Positions 21,942 through 34,700 of a DNA stretch of 64,000 bases are shown piece by piece (position 1 is the first letter of the stretch; the number at the start of each line of letters is the position of its first letter). The position numbers were made by a program, and so were the translations under genes. The notes under the pieces are model-generated. The model saw only the letters and a program-made list of their open reading frames with translations. It did not search any database and was not told the origin of the DNA. Origin of the DNA: Microvirga solisilvae (lineage in GTDB: Bacteria > Pseudomonadota > Alphaproteobacteria > Rhizobiales > Beijerinckiaceae); assembly GCF_022808595.1 (NCBI RefSeq), contig NZ_JAKUCN010000003.1:186001-250000 (forward strand). The letters run 5' to 3'.

Positions 21942-22049
21942 CACGGGGTCACTATCCGCTCGCGACCTTGCCAAATGATGAAGTCTATAGGGTCCGCGCT
22001 ATAAGCAGGATAACATTGGCGTCCACTGGGCGTCACAAGGGGAAAAGAC

Positions 22050-22667
22050 GTGAACGCCGATACCAAGATTGCGAGTAATGCCGGCTATGCCGCGGAGGCT
22101 GATTCTCTAGTCGCCTCATACGAGAGCATCACCTTCGAGGACATTTACGCTCCCATCCTGAACCTCCTGCCGCAGGCCGGTCGCGCCCTCGACATCGGCG
22201 CCGGAACGGGCCGTGATGCGGCGGCATTGGCGAAGCGTGGTTTCCTCGTCCATGCCGCCGAGCCGACGGCGGAGCTGCGCGCCCATGCGCAGCGTCTCCA
22301 TCGCGAGCCCACGATCACCTGGACTGATGACGCCTTGCCGGATCTCCCGCAGCTTCATGCGGGCACGGCTCGGTTCGATCTCATCCTCATGACTGCCGTG
22401 TGGATGCATCTCGATGAGGAGGAGCGCGCAAGGGCGCTGCCGCGCATTGCGCATCTCCTCACCTCGAGCGGACGATTGTTCATGACAGTGAGAAAGGGCC
22501 CTGTACCTCCGGGGCGTCGCATGTTTCCCATCCCCATCGAACCGCTGATCGCGGCAGCTGGGGAGTCCGGGCTTGCGCTTCTGAAGAATTACGAGTTCTC
22601 GGATCGGCTCGGGCGTCAGGATGTCAGTTGGACCATGCTTGCATTCGAACGGGAAAATCGGGTCTAA
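22050..22667 (+). CDS. Class I SAM-dependent methyltransferase
   Basis: A 205-aa Rossmann-fold methyltransferase. Motif I is ALDIGAGTGRDAAALAKRGF near 46-65. The acidic post-motif AAEPTAELRAHA and the later FDLILMTAVWMHL are also standard. The substrate cannot be inferred. GTG at 22050 is preceded by AAGGGGAAAAGAC and gives a full-length protein. It is divergent from xerC and lies 36 bases before priA, so it may share a transcript with priA. Confidence 0.88.
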   Translation: MNADTKIASNAGYAAEADSLVASYESITFEDIYAPILNLLPQAGRALDIGAGTGRDAAALAKRGFLVHAAEPTAELRAHAQRLHREPTITWTDDALPDLPQLHAGTARFDLILMTAVWMHLDEEERARALPRIAHLLTSSGRLFMTVRKGPVPPGRRMFPIPIEPLIAAAGESGLALLKNYEFSDRLGRQDVSWTMLAFERENRV

Positions 22668-22703
22668 GCATCTCATGTATCTCATGGACATGCTCGCTTC
22701 CTG

Positions 22704-24866
22704 ATGGCTTCCAAGATCGCCGATGTCCTCATCCCGCTGGCGCTGGACACGGCCTATTCCTATGCCGTGCCGGACGATCTCGCGCTCGATGAGGGCGACG
22801 TGGTGCAGGTGCCGTTGGCCACCCGCGAGGTGGCGGGCGTGGTCTGGGGATTGCGCGAAGGGCAGGGCGCTAATTTCAAGAAGGTGACCGGCGTTCTCGA
22901 AGGGCCGAACCTTTCCTCGAAGATGCGCAAATTCCTCGATTGGGTGTCTTGGTACACGCTGGCGCCCAAGGGCTCGGCGCTCGCCATGAGCCTGAAATTC
23001 CCGGATCCCGACCGCACGGAAGTGGTGCGTGTGGGTGTGAAGCTCACCGAGAATCTGCCCAAGCGCATGACGCCTGCGCGCCAGAAGGTGATCGAGGCGG
23101 CGCAGGATGGCGTGGTGCGCCTCAAGAGCGAGCTGGCCCATGCGGCGGGCGTCAGCAACGGCGTCATTGATGGCCTGATCGATGAGGGCGTTCTCGAAAC
23201 TCAGACCTTGCTGCAGGAGCCGGTGGCGGGATTGCCCAATCCGGATTTCGGCGACACGACGCTTTCCGATGGTCAGGGTGATGCGGCGAAGGAACTTGTC
23301 GCCGCCATGGGCGAGGAGCATCCGCCGGTGATCTTGTTGGAGGGCGTGACGGGCTCCGGCAAGACGGAAGTTTATTTCGAGGCGGTCGCCGAGGCCGTGC
23401 GTCAGGGTCGGCAGGCGTTGATCCTCATGCCGGAAATCGCGCTCACCGCGCAGTTTCTGGACCGATTCGCCGCGCGCTTCGGCGTGAAGCCTGCGACCTG
23501 GCATTCGGGCGTCACGGGCCGCAAGCGTGAACGGCTTTATGCGGCGATTGCCTCGGGCGAGGTGAAGGTGATCGCAGGCGCGCGCTCAGCCCTGTTTCTG
23601 CCGTATCAGGACCTGTCGCTCATCGTCGTCGACGAGGAGCACGAGACCGCCTACAAGCAGGATGACGGCGTGCATTACCATGCCCGCGACATGGCGGTGG
23701 TGCGCGGCAAGATCGAGAACGCGATGGTGGTGCTCGCTTCTGCCACGCCATCCATCGAGAGCCGCGTGAATGTGGAGCGCGGGCGCTATCGTCATGTGAA
23801 GCTGCCCGAGCGTTTTGGCGGACGCTCCATGCCGCAGATCCGCTCCGTCGATCTGCGCAAGGAGCAGATCCCGAAAGGGCGCTGGTTGTCGCCGACGCTT
23901 GTCGCCTCCGTGGAAGAGACGGTGGGGCGCGGCGAGCAGGCCTTGCTCTTCCTCAACCGGCGTGGCTATGCGCCGCTTACCCTCTGTCGCAGCTGCGCCC
24001 ATCGCTACGAATGCCCGAACTGCTCGGCCTGGCTCGTGGAACATCGTTTCCGGCGCTCTCTTGTCTGCCATCATTGTGGACATGTGGAGCGTACGCCGCA
24101 GGCCTGCGTGGAATGCGGCAGCATCGATTCGCTCGTGCCTTGTGGACCGGGCGTGGAGCGAATCGCGGAAGAGGTGACGGAGCTTTTCCCCGACAAGCGC
24201 GTCATCGTGCTCTCCAGCGATTTTCCCGGTGGCACCGAACGGTTGCGCACGGAGCTTGCGGCGATTGCGGCGGGCGAGGTCGATATCGTCATAGGCACGC
24301 AGCTCGTGGCCAAGGGACATAACTTTCCACTCATGACGCTCGTCGGCGTGCTCGACGCGGATATCGGCCTGACCTCCGGCGATCCCCGGGCCGCCGAGCG
24401 TACCTTCCAGATGTTGCAGCAGGTGACGGGCCGCGCCGGGCGCGGCGAGAAGCCGGGACGGGCCCTGGTCCAGACCTGGCAGCCGGACCATCCAGTGATC
24501 GCGGCCCTGGTTTCGGGCGATGCCGAGCGATTTTATGAGGAGGAGACTCGTGTCCGCGAGATGGCTGGTCTGCCGCCTTTCGGGCGCCTTGCCTCTCTCA
24601 TCATCTCGGCGGAGGAGCGCGAGGTGGCGGAGGCCCATGCCCGGGGCATGGCCATGGTGACGGAGCCGCCGCCCGGCGTGATGGTGCTCGGTCCCGCCGA
24701 GGCCCCGCTGGCGCTCATCCGGGGCCGCTATCGCTATCGTTTGCTGGTGAAGACGGAGCGGGAGGTCGATCTGCAGGGCTATCTGCGCTCCTGGCTCTCC
24801 CGCTGCCCCAAGGTCAGGGGCAATACCCGCGTCTCTATCGATGTGGATCCTCAGAGCTTCCTGTAA
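22704..24866 (+). CDS. priA: Primosomal protein N' (replication restart helicase PriA)
   Basis: 3'-to-5' DNA helicase that restarts stalled forks, 720 aa. The N-terminal 3'BD region has VLIPLALDTAYSYAVPD. Helicase motif I is LLEGVTGSGKTEVYF near 210-224, and motif II is VVDEEHETAYK. The zinc-binding cluster shows eight cysteines in pairs (CRSCAHRYECPNC and CHHCGHVERTPQACVEC). C-terminal motifs include GTQLVAKGHNFP and QVTGRAGRG. Its last 32 bases overlap a small convergent gene. Confidence 0.97.
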   Translation: MASKIADVLIPLALDTAYSYAVPDDLALDEGDVVQVPLATREVAGVVWGLREGQGANFKKVTGVLEGPNLSSKMRKFLDWVSWYTLAPKGSALAMSLKFPDPDRTEVVRVGVKLTENLPKRMTPARQKVIEAAQDGVVRLKSELAHAAGVSNGVIDGLIDEGVLETQTLLQEPVAGLPNPDFGDTTLSDGQGDAAKELVAAMGEEHPPVILLEGVTGSGKTEVYFEAVAEAVRQGRQALILMPEIALTAQFLDRFAARFGVKPATWHSGVTGRKRERLYAAIASGEVKVIAGARSALFLPYQDLSLIVVDEEHETAYKQDDGVHYHARDMAVVRGKIENAMVVLASATPSIESRVNVERGRYRHVKLPERFGGRSMPQIRSVDLRKEQIPKGRWLSPTLVASVEETVGRGEQALLFLNRRGYAPLTLCRSCAHRYECPNCSAWLVEHRFRRSLVCHHCGHVERTPQACVECGSIDSLVPCGPGVERIAEEVTELFPDKRVIVLSSDFPGGTERLRTELAAIAAGEVDIVIGTQLVAKGHNFPLMTLVGVLDADIGLTSGDPRAAERTFQMLQQVTGRAGRGEKPGRALVQTWQPDHPVIAALVSGDAERFYEEETRVREMAGLPPFGRLASLIISAEEREVAEAHARGMAMVTEPPPGVMVLGPAEAPLALIRGRYRYRLLVKTEREVDLQGYLRSWLSRCPKVRGNTRVSIDVDPQSFL

Positions 24867-25056
24867 GGTTCACGGAGGCGGTCGTTTCCACCACCGGCAT
24901 GCGAACGCCTTCGGGAGCGCGCACGAGAACGGGTTCCCCGGCGCGTGGGGCAGGAGCGATCTTCGCATAAACGGCCTTCTCGATCCCCGGAGCCAGGAAC
25001 GGGTAGCTCCAGAACAGACCGAGCGTGAGCAGGGTGAAGGCTGCGAACAGGCGCAT
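24835..25056 (-). CDS. Small single-pass membrane or exported protein
   Basis: A 73-aa protein with an N-terminal hydrophobic segment (FAAFTLLTLGLFWSYPFLAPG) and a polar tail of about 45 residues. It has a good ribosome site, GGGGAG, six bases before the ATG. Its 3' end overlaps the end of priA antisense by 32 bases. No family recognised. The start signal and hydrophobic profile make it a plausible gene, but it could be chance. Confidence 0.5.
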   Translation of the reverse strand: MRLFAAFTLLTLGLFWSYPFLAPGIEKAVYAKIAPAPRAGEPVLVRAPEGVRMPVVETTASVNLTGSSEDPHR

Positions 25057-25209
25057 GGGGCTCCCCGGATTAACCTTTCGTTAAGGGTGGAGCCGGGCCC
25101 CGATTTCTCAAGTGCGCCAAGGCACAGGTGCGACGCACTACCTCAAGAGGGTCGACGCAAAAGCGATTCTGTGGTCGATAGCGGGCTCAGAGGAGCCTGA
25201 AAAACCCCG

Positions 25210-25763
25210 ATGTCCAAGATTGTTCACTGCATCCGCCACGGCCAGTCGACCTTCAACGCCCATTTTGCAGAGACTGGCGAGGATCCTCTGCATCCCCCCT
25301 GACCGAGCTTGGCCTCAGGCAGGTGGTGGAGCGGGCGCCCGATCTGCGGCAACACTCTTATGAACTGATTGTGACCTCGCCCCTGACCCGGGCCATCCAG
25401 ACCACCTTGGGGCTTTTTGGGGAGCACCCTGCGAAGCCCCCGATCCATATCGAGTGCCTGCACCGGGAGCACCTTGAGAGCAGCTGCGATGTTGGCAGGG
25501 CTCCGGCACTTCTCCGGCAGGAGTTTCCACATCTCGCCTTCGACCATCTGGAAGAGACCTGGTGGCACAACGAGGGGGAGCTGGACCCGCGCGGATTCGT
25601 CTGCGAACCCGGTCACATTTTCGAGGGGCGCGTCGAGGAATTCCGGCGCTGGCTCATCGATCGGCCGGAGCGGATGATCGCTGTTGTGGGGCACGGCACT
25701 TTCTTCAGCCGGCTCACTGGCCAATATCTCGGCAATTGCGAGGTTGCAGTCCTGGAGCTGTGA
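25210..25763 (+). pseudogene. Histidine phosphatase family protein, frameshifted at a C6 run
   Basis: Reading from ATG 25210 gives MSKIVHCIRHGQSTFN, with the catalytic RHG at residues 9-11 typical of phosphoglycerate-mutase-like phosphatases. After 30 codons a TGA at 25300-25302 stops it, just after six C's (25294-25299). One additional C would give ...HPPLTELGLRQV, the expected continuation. The rest is intact in the other frame to 25763: VTSPLTRAIQTT, HREHLES and VVGHGTFFS with the second catalytic histidine. So the gene is complete except for one missing base. It may be a recent mutation, a phase-variable tract or a sequencing error. Confidence 0.85.
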
Positions 25764-25822
25764 TCCTTAACCCTGTAACGGCCTCGCCTGCTTTTTACGA
25801 GCTGATCCCCGCCTAGCTCGCC

Positions 25823-25851
25823 TTGCGCACCAGGAAAACCCATGCTAGTCC
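25823..25851 (+). promoter_or_regulatory. Candidate sigma-70-type promoter for the atp operon
   Basis: TTGCGC (25823-25828) and TAGTCC (25846-25851) are spaced by 17 bases, with TGC before the -10. The match is modest. It lies about 125 bases before atpH, followed by a small hairpin CCGCCT/GGCGG. This is only a guess from position and spacing. Confidence 0.3.
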
Positions 25852-25975
25852 ACCCCCGCCTGAAGGCGGAGTACGGTCCCGCTGAAGGCTCACTTCCATC
25901 GACCTGACGGGTTTCCCGACAGCTTGCCTCAAAGCTCGCCGGTTCCGAGACCCGTAACTTGAGAGAGACGATTAC

Positions 25976-26547
25976 GTGGCGCAAAGCGGCTCCCAAGAAG
26001 GCCCCCTCCTGTCAGGCGTAGCATTGCGCTATGCCTCGGCGCTGTTCGACCTCGCCCGCGAGGCGAACGCCGTGGATGCCGTCGCCGGCGATCTCGGCCG
26101 TTTCGACCAGCTGATCCGGGGCAGCGAAGACTTGCAGCGCCTGATCCGCAACCCCATTTTCACGGCTGAAGAGCAGTCTCGCGTGATGGAGGCTCTCCTG
26201 ACCAAGGCCGGCATCTCCGGTCTGGCGGGCAACTTCATCCGTCTGGTGGCGTCCAAGCGCCGCCTCTTCGCCCTTCCCGACATGATCCGCGCGTATGGCG
26301 ACCTCGTTGCCGACGCGAAGGGCATCGTCCGGGCCCAGGTGACCCTGGCGGAGACGCCTTCGGACACCGTTCTCAACGAAATCAAGGCGGCGCTGCGCGA
26401 CGTCGCCAAGGCTGACGTCGCTGTCGACGTCAAAATCGACCCGAGCCTCATCGGCGGTCTCATCGTGAAGATGGGCTCCCGCATGGTGGATGCCTCGGTG
26501 CGCACCAAACTCAATTCCATTCGTCTAGCGATGAAAGAGGTCCGCTG

Positions 26548-26548
<1 letters not shown>
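25976..26548 (+). CDS. atpH: ATP synthase F1 delta subunit
   Basis: Peripheral-stalk subunit linking F1 to Fo (OSCP homologue), 190 aa. It shows [16 protein letters not shown] at the N-terminus and the C-terminal [22 protein letters not shown] signature near 160-181. The start is GTG at 25976 after GAGAGAGACG. It overlaps atpA by one base (TGATG), a sign of coupled translation. As usual in alphaproteobacteria, no Fo genes accompany this cluster. Confidence 0.96.
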
Positions 26549-28077
<1,529 letters not shown>

Positions 28078-28131
28078 GTCTTACGTTCTCGTAAGATCCA
28101 GCCGGAACTCCGGAGAGGGTAGGGCCGCTCG

Positions 28132-29004
28132 ATGCCGAGCTTGAAAGACCTTCGTAACCGCATCGCCTCGGTCAAGGCGACGCAGAAGATCACCAAGGCC
28201 ATGCAGATGGTGGCCGCCGCGAAACTGCGCCGCGCGCAGTCTGCGGCGGAAGCCGCGCGTCCTTATGCGGAGCGCATGGAAGTGGTGCTCGGCAATCTCG
28301 CGTCCGGCATCACTGTCGGTCCCGAGACGCCGCGTCTGCTCGCCGGCACGGGTGCCGATCAGGTTCACCTGCTCATCGTCTGCACCGCAGAGCGTGGTCT
28401 GTGCGGTGCATTCAACTCCTCGATCGCGCGTCTTGCTCGCGACCATGCCAACCGGCTTCTCGCCGAGGGCAAGACGGTCAAGATCATCTGCGTGGGCAAG
28501 AAGGGCTACGACATCCTTCGTCGCCAGTTCGCTCAAAACATTATCGAGCTGATCGATCTGCGCTCCGTGCGCCAGATCGGCTTCGATAATGCGGAGCAGA
28601 TCGCGCAGAAGATTCTCGGCCGCTTCGAGGCTGGCGAATTCGACGTTGCGACGCTGTTCTACTCGCGCTTCCGCTCGGTGATCGCGCAGATCCCGACGGC
28701 GCAGCAGATCATCCCGGCTCAGCTTGAGGCGACCGGCGTTTCGTCGGATGCGGTCTACGAGTACGAGCCCGAGGAAGGCGAGATCCTGGCGACGCTTCTG
28801 CCGCGCAATCTCACCGTGCAGATCTTCCGCGCGCTGCTTGAGAACGCCGCTTCCGAACAGGGCGCCCGCATGAGCGCCATGGACAATGCGACCCGCAATG
28901 CGGGCGAGATGATCAAGAAGCAGACGCAGACCTACAACCGGTCGCGTCAGGCGATGATCACCAAGGAACTGATCGAAATCATTTCGGGCGCCGAGGCGCT
29001 CTGA
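28132..29004 (+). CDS. atpG: ATP synthase F1 gamma subunit
   Basis: Rotating central shaft of F1, 290 aa. The N-terminal helix is [22 protein letters not shown], and the C-terminal helix has [22 protein letters not shown]. Both are diagnostic of the coiled-coil rotor. [15 protein letters not shown] lies near 84-98. Third gene of the operon, 21 bases before atpD. Confidence 0.98.
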   Translation: MPSLKDLRNRIASVKATQKITKAMQMVAAAKLRRAQSAAEAARPYAERMEVVLGNLASGITVGPETPRLLAGTGADQVHLLIVCTAERGLCGAFNSSIARLARDHANRLLAEGKTVKIICVGKKGYDILRRQFAQNIIELIDLRSVRQIGFDNAEQIAQKILGRFEAGEFDVATLFYSRFRSVIAQIPTAQQIIPAQLEATGVSSDAVYEYEPEEGEILATLLPRNLTVQIFRALLENAASEQGARMSAMDNATRNAGEMIKKQTQTYNRSRQAMITKELIEIISGAEAL

Positions 29005-30480
<1,476 letters not shown>

Positions 30481-30496
30481 TTGAAATCCAGCTTTT

Positions 30497-30522
30497 CCCG
30501 GGGCGTGCATGCACGCCTCGGG
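30497..30522 (+). promoter_or_regulatory. Strong intercistronic hairpin between atpD and atpC
   Basis: This 26-base stretch folds back on itself with thirteen consecutive complementary positions, one being a G-T pair. The arms start CCCGGGGCGTGC and end GCACGCCTCGGG. Weak T-richness (ATTGCTTT) follows. It could pause or partly terminate RNA polymerase or protect the 3' end of the atpD message, which would fit the lower need for epsilon than for alpha and beta. Confidence 0.6.
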
Positions 30523-30594
30523 ATTGCTTTATCCAGCCTGTCTCCACCGATTCCAGACCGCCCTCAACAAGCGGTCTGCTGACGAGAAGCTCAA

Positions 30595-30996
30595 ATGGCC
30601 ACCTTCAATTTCGAACTCGTCTCTCCCGAGCGCGTGCTGTTCTCCGGCGCAGTCGACGCGGTGGTTCTGCCTGCGAGCGAAGGCGACATGACGGTTCTCT
30701 CCGGCCACGCGCCGATGATGACGACCCTCAAGACCGGCTTCCTCGTCGTCACGAGCACTCCCGGCAACGGGACTCGCGTTTTGGTGCGCGGCGGTTTTGC
30801 CGACATCAACCAGAATGGTCTGACGGTTCTTGCCGAGCGCGCTCTTCCCGCCGAGGAGCTGACGCACGAGATCCTCGACAAGGAAATCCTCCAGGCCGAA
30901 ATGGCCTGGGACGCCACCAACGATCCCGTCGCCAGGCAGGCCGCCGAATCGGCCATCGCGCAGCTGCGCGAGGCCAAAGAGGCGCTGACCTACTGA
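30595..30996 (+). CDS. atpC: ATP synthase F1 epsilon subunit
   Basis: Central-stalk and regulatory subunit, 133 aa. The N-terminal beta-sandwich has FNFELVSPERVLFSGAVDAVVLPASEGDMTVLSGHAPMM-type sequence, highly conserved in the family. The short C-terminal helical part contains AEMAWDATNDPVARQAAESA. It lies 114 bases after atpD, a gap holding a strong hairpin, and is followed by an intrinsic terminator. Confidence 0.97.
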   Translation: MATFNFELVSPERVLFSGAVDAVVLPASEGDMTVLSGHAPMMTTLKTGFLVVTSTPGNGTRVLVRGGFADINQNGLTVLAERALPAEELTHEILDKEILQAEMAWDATNDPVARQAAESAIAQLREAKEALTY

Positions 30997-31005
30997 TCTG
31001 AAACA

Positions 31006-31032
31006 ACCCGGCTCCGGCCGGGTTTTTCTTTT
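31006..31032 (+). terminator. Intrinsic terminator of the atp operon
   Basis: ACCCGGC (31006-31012) pairs with GCCGGGT (31017-31023) across a four-base loop, followed by TTTTCTTTT. It ends one or two bases before the ATG of the next gene, which therefore has no room for a conventional leader of its own. Confidence 0.9.
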
Positions 31033-31033
31033 C

Positions 31034-31552
31034 ATGACGAAGCCCGCACCTCTTATTCTGACTCTCGCGATGGACGAGCGCTCCTTCGCTTTCTTCGATG
31101 AGCAGAGACGTCGATACTTCCCACCTGACTGCAACTTCATCCCCGCGCATCTGACGCTGTTTCATCATCTGCCGGGCGATCATGCCGACAGCATCGGGAG
31201 CATGCTTGGGCAACAATGCGCGGAGCAGAAAAGCTTCAGGCTGGATGTGACGGGCTTGGCGCTTCTCGGGCGCGGTGTGGCTTACTCTCTCCACTCACCG
31301 GAACTTGCCGAATTGCACCGCAGCCTTGCCTCGCAATGGGCTGCGTGGTTGACGCCGCAGGATCGACAGAAGCTCCAGCCGCATGTGACGGTGCAGAACA
31401 AGGTCGAGCCGCAGAAGGCGAGGGCGCTGCAGCTGGCGCTGGCTGAAACCTTCGCACCCTTTCAAGCGACAGCTGTGGGCCTTGACCTCTGGTGGTATCG
31501 CGGAGGGCCGTGGGAGAAGGTGCGCAAGTTTTGGTTCTCGGAACGGGGGTAG
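31034..31552 (+). CDS. 2H phosphoesterase (2'-5' RNA ligase superfamily)
   Basis: A 172-aa cytosolic protein with the two HxT motifs that define 2H phosphoesterases: HLT at residues 39-41 and HVT at 117-119. Members cleave cyclic phosphates or 2',5'-linkages in RNA or nucleotides; the substrate here is unknown. The ATG begins directly after the U-tract of the atp terminator and has no visible Shine-Dalgarno, so expression may depend on read-through or on a leaderless transcript. Confidence 0.85.
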   Translation: MTKPAPLILTLAMDERSFAFFDEQRRRYFPPDCNFIPAHLTLFHHLPGDHADSIGSMLGQQCAEQKSFRLDVTGLALLGRGVAYSLHSPELAELHRSLASQWAAWLTPQDRQKLQPHVTVQNKVEPQKARALQLALAETFAPFQATAVGLDLWWYRGGPWEKVRKFWFSERG

Positions 31553-31594
31553 TCTGGCGCTCTCTATCACCGAACACATACCAGGAGCTCATGC

Positions 31595-31701
31595 TCATCC
31601 CGCGTCCTACGCACGATCACCTTCTTCGAGATGGTCACTTGCGCGACCTCCTCAGGATGAGGTTGTGCGCAATGTAAAATGCCCGGGACGAGCCCGGGCA
31701 T
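31595..31701. repeat. Degenerate palindromic repeats between convergent genes
   Basis: CCTCCTCAGGATGAGGTT at 31648-31665, with a preceding CTTCTTCGAGA-like piece, is a decayed relative of the two long repeats at 35413 and 39710. It is followed by ATGCCCGGG (31679-31687) paired with CCCGGGCAT (31693-31701), a short version of the sucB-lpd repeat. The latter may help end transcription from both sides. Confidence 0.6.
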
Positions 31702-31733
31702 GACGTATAAATACTAAACCGAGAGCGAGACTC

Positions 31734-34700
31734 TCACTCACCCATCGCGATCAGGTTGGCATTACCACCCGCTGCTGCCGTGTTGATCGTCACCGTCTGC
31801 TCGGTGGCGAAACGCAGGAGATAGTGCGGGCCGCCGGCCTTCGGGCCGGTGCCGGACAGGCCGTGGCCGCCGAAGGGCTGCACGCCGACGACCGCGCCGA
31901 TCATGTTGCGGTTCACGTAGACATTGCCGACGGACAAAGCATTCACGATGCGGTTCACGGTGGCATCGATGCGCGAATGCACGCCGAGCGTCAGGCCGTA
32001 GCCTGTGTCTTCGATGGCCCTGATTACTTCTTCGAGATTGCCCGACTTGTAGCGCACCACGTGCAGCACAGGGCCGAAGACTTCCTGTGCCAGATCGTGC
32101 GGCTTGTTCAGCTCGAAGATATGCGGCGCAACGAAGGTGCCCGTCGTGGGCGCGGTGCCGGCGTAATGCACCTTCGCCTGACGCTTCATCCCCTCGATGT
32201 GACCATCGAGCTTGTCCTTCGCCTCGCGGTCGATCACCGGGCCCACATGAACGGAAATATCGCGCGGATCGCCGAGCTTCAGCTCGCGCGCATTGCCAGC
32301 GATCATCTCGATCATGCGGTCGGCCACATCTTCCTGCACGCAGAGCAGGCGAAGGGCCGAGCAGCGCTGTCCGGCGGAACGGAAGGCCGACATCACCACG
32401 TCGTCGGCGACCTGCTCAGGCAAAGCCGTCGCGTCGACGATCATGGCGTTGATGCCGCCGGTTTCCGCGATGAGCGGAACGATGGCGGCGTCCTTGTTCG
32501 CGAGCGTGCGGTTGATGATGCGCGCCACTTCCGTGGAGCCGGTGAAGACCACGCCTGCCACATCCTTGTGCTCCACAAGGCGCGCGCCCACGCGTCCGTC
32601 GCCGGGCACGAGATGAAGCGCGGTTCTGCTGACACCAGCCTCATGCATGATGCGCACGGCAAGGTCCGCGATCAGCGGCGTCTGCTCTGCGGGCTTGGCC
32701 ACAACCGTGTTGCCCGCCATGAGCGCGGCGCTCACCTGGCCGAGGAAGATCGCGAGCGGGAAGTTCCACGGCGAGATCGCCACGAACACGCCGCGTCCGC
32801 GCAGGCGAAGCACGTTGCTCTCGCCAGTCGGGCCGGGCATCGGCTCACCGTTGTCGAAAAGCGTGCGGCCCTGCACAGCATAATAGCGGCAGAAATCGAC
32901 GGCCTCGCGCACTTCGGAGAGCGCATCGTCGAGAGTCTTTCCGGCTTCGACCTGCAGCAGATGCAGCAGCGCGCCGCGGCGTTCCTCCATGAGATCGGCT
33001 GCACGCTCCAGCGCCTTCGCACGCGTGTCCGCATCCGTGCGGCTCCAGTTGGCAAAGCCTGCGCGGGCGGAAGCCATGGCGCGGTCGACGATCTCAGCGC
33101 TCGCTTCGGCGACCTGGCCAGCAACCGTCGTGCCATCGATAGGGCTGATGACCGGACGCGTCTCGCCGGAAGCAGCCTTGCCGTCGAGCAACGGATCGGC
33201 GCGGTAGGTTTGCGTCGCGGCCTTCTTGATCTCGCCAAGCAGCGCATCGAGCGAGGCCTGATGGCCGAACTCGACGCCCTTCGAATTCGGGCGCGAAGGG
33301 CCATAAAGATCGCGCGGCAGCGGCAGCTTCGGATGACGTGCCTGGTCGGCTGAGACGATGATGTCGGCGGGGCGCTTGAGCAGAGCCTGTACCGGCACGT
33401 TAAGGTCTGCAGCGACCGACACGAATGACGAGTTCGCGCCGTTCTCGAGCAGGCGGCGCACAAGATAGGCGAGAAGATCGCGGTGGCCGCCGACCGGCGC
33501 ATAGGCGCGGCAGGCAAGGCCCGGATTATCCTCGAGCAGGCGCGCATAGAGCGCCTCGCCCATGCCGTGCAGGCGCTGGAACTCGTAGCCTTCCGTGCCG
33601 CCCGCGCGCTCGATGATGGAGGCGACGGTGAGCGCGTTGTGGGTGGCGAATTGCGGATAGATGCGCGGGCGAAGCGAGAGCATCTTCTCGGCGCAGGCGA
33701 CGTAGTGTAGGTCCGTCATCGCCTTGCGGGTGAAGACCGGATAATCGTCGAGGCCGCGCTCCTGCGCGCGCTTCACTTCCGTGTCCCAATAGGCGCCCTT
33801 CACGAGACGCACCATCATCTGGCGATCGTACTTTTCAGCCATCGCCGCGATCGCATCGATCACGGAACCGGCGCGCTTCTGATAGGATTGGATCGCGAGA
33901 CCAAAACCCTTCCAGTCAGCCAGCGACGGATCGGCGATCACGGCCTCGATCACTTCGAGCGAGAGTTCCAAACGGTCAGCTTCTTCCGCATCGACGGTGA
34001 AGTTGAGGTCGTAGGATTTCGCCCTCTGCGCCAGCGCGATCACGAGCGGCACCAACTCGCGCATCACGCGCTCGCGGCTCGTGGCCTCGTAGCGCGGATG
34101 AAGCGCGGAAAGCTTCACCGAAATGCCGGGACGGTTCGGCAGCGGCTCGTTGCCCGCAGAGCGTCCGATTGCGTCGATGGCGGCGGCATAGGAATCGTAA
34201 TAGCGGCGGGCATCGTCCGCCGTGCGGGCGCCTTCGCCCAGCATGTCGAAGGAATAGCGGTAGATGCGGCCCTTGGCGGAGCCTGCGCGCTTCAACGCAT
34301 CTTCGATGGTCTGGCCGAGCACGAAATGGTTGCCCATCACGCGCATGGCCTGGCGCGTCGCCGTGCGCACGGCAGGCAGGCCGATTCGCTTCGTGAGCTG
34401 GCCGAGAATGCTCTCCGGCGTCTCGCCGGGCTGGATCACGCGGGCGGTGATGCCGAGCGCCCAGGCAGAAGCCGAGACGAGGAAGGCGTCGGATTTCGCC
34501 TCGTGGCCCGCGAAGTCCGCCTGGCCGAGCTTGTCTTCGATGAGCTTGTCGGCAGTGGCGGCATCCGGCACGCGCAGCAGCGCTTCCGCCAGCACCATGA
34601 GGGCGAGGCCCTCCTTGGTGGAGAGCGCGTATTCGCGCAGCATCTCCTCGACGCCGCCGAGGCCGCCGCCCTTGGCGCGGATCGCCTCGATCAGGCGGCT

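Noticed and set aside
25294-25302. Programmed -1 frameshifting to join the two halves of the histidine phosphatase
   Set aside because: Slipping back one base would pair the first tRNA with TCC instead of CCC, and no obvious stimulatory structure follows. A missing base is the simpler explanation, so it is reported as a frameshifted gene.
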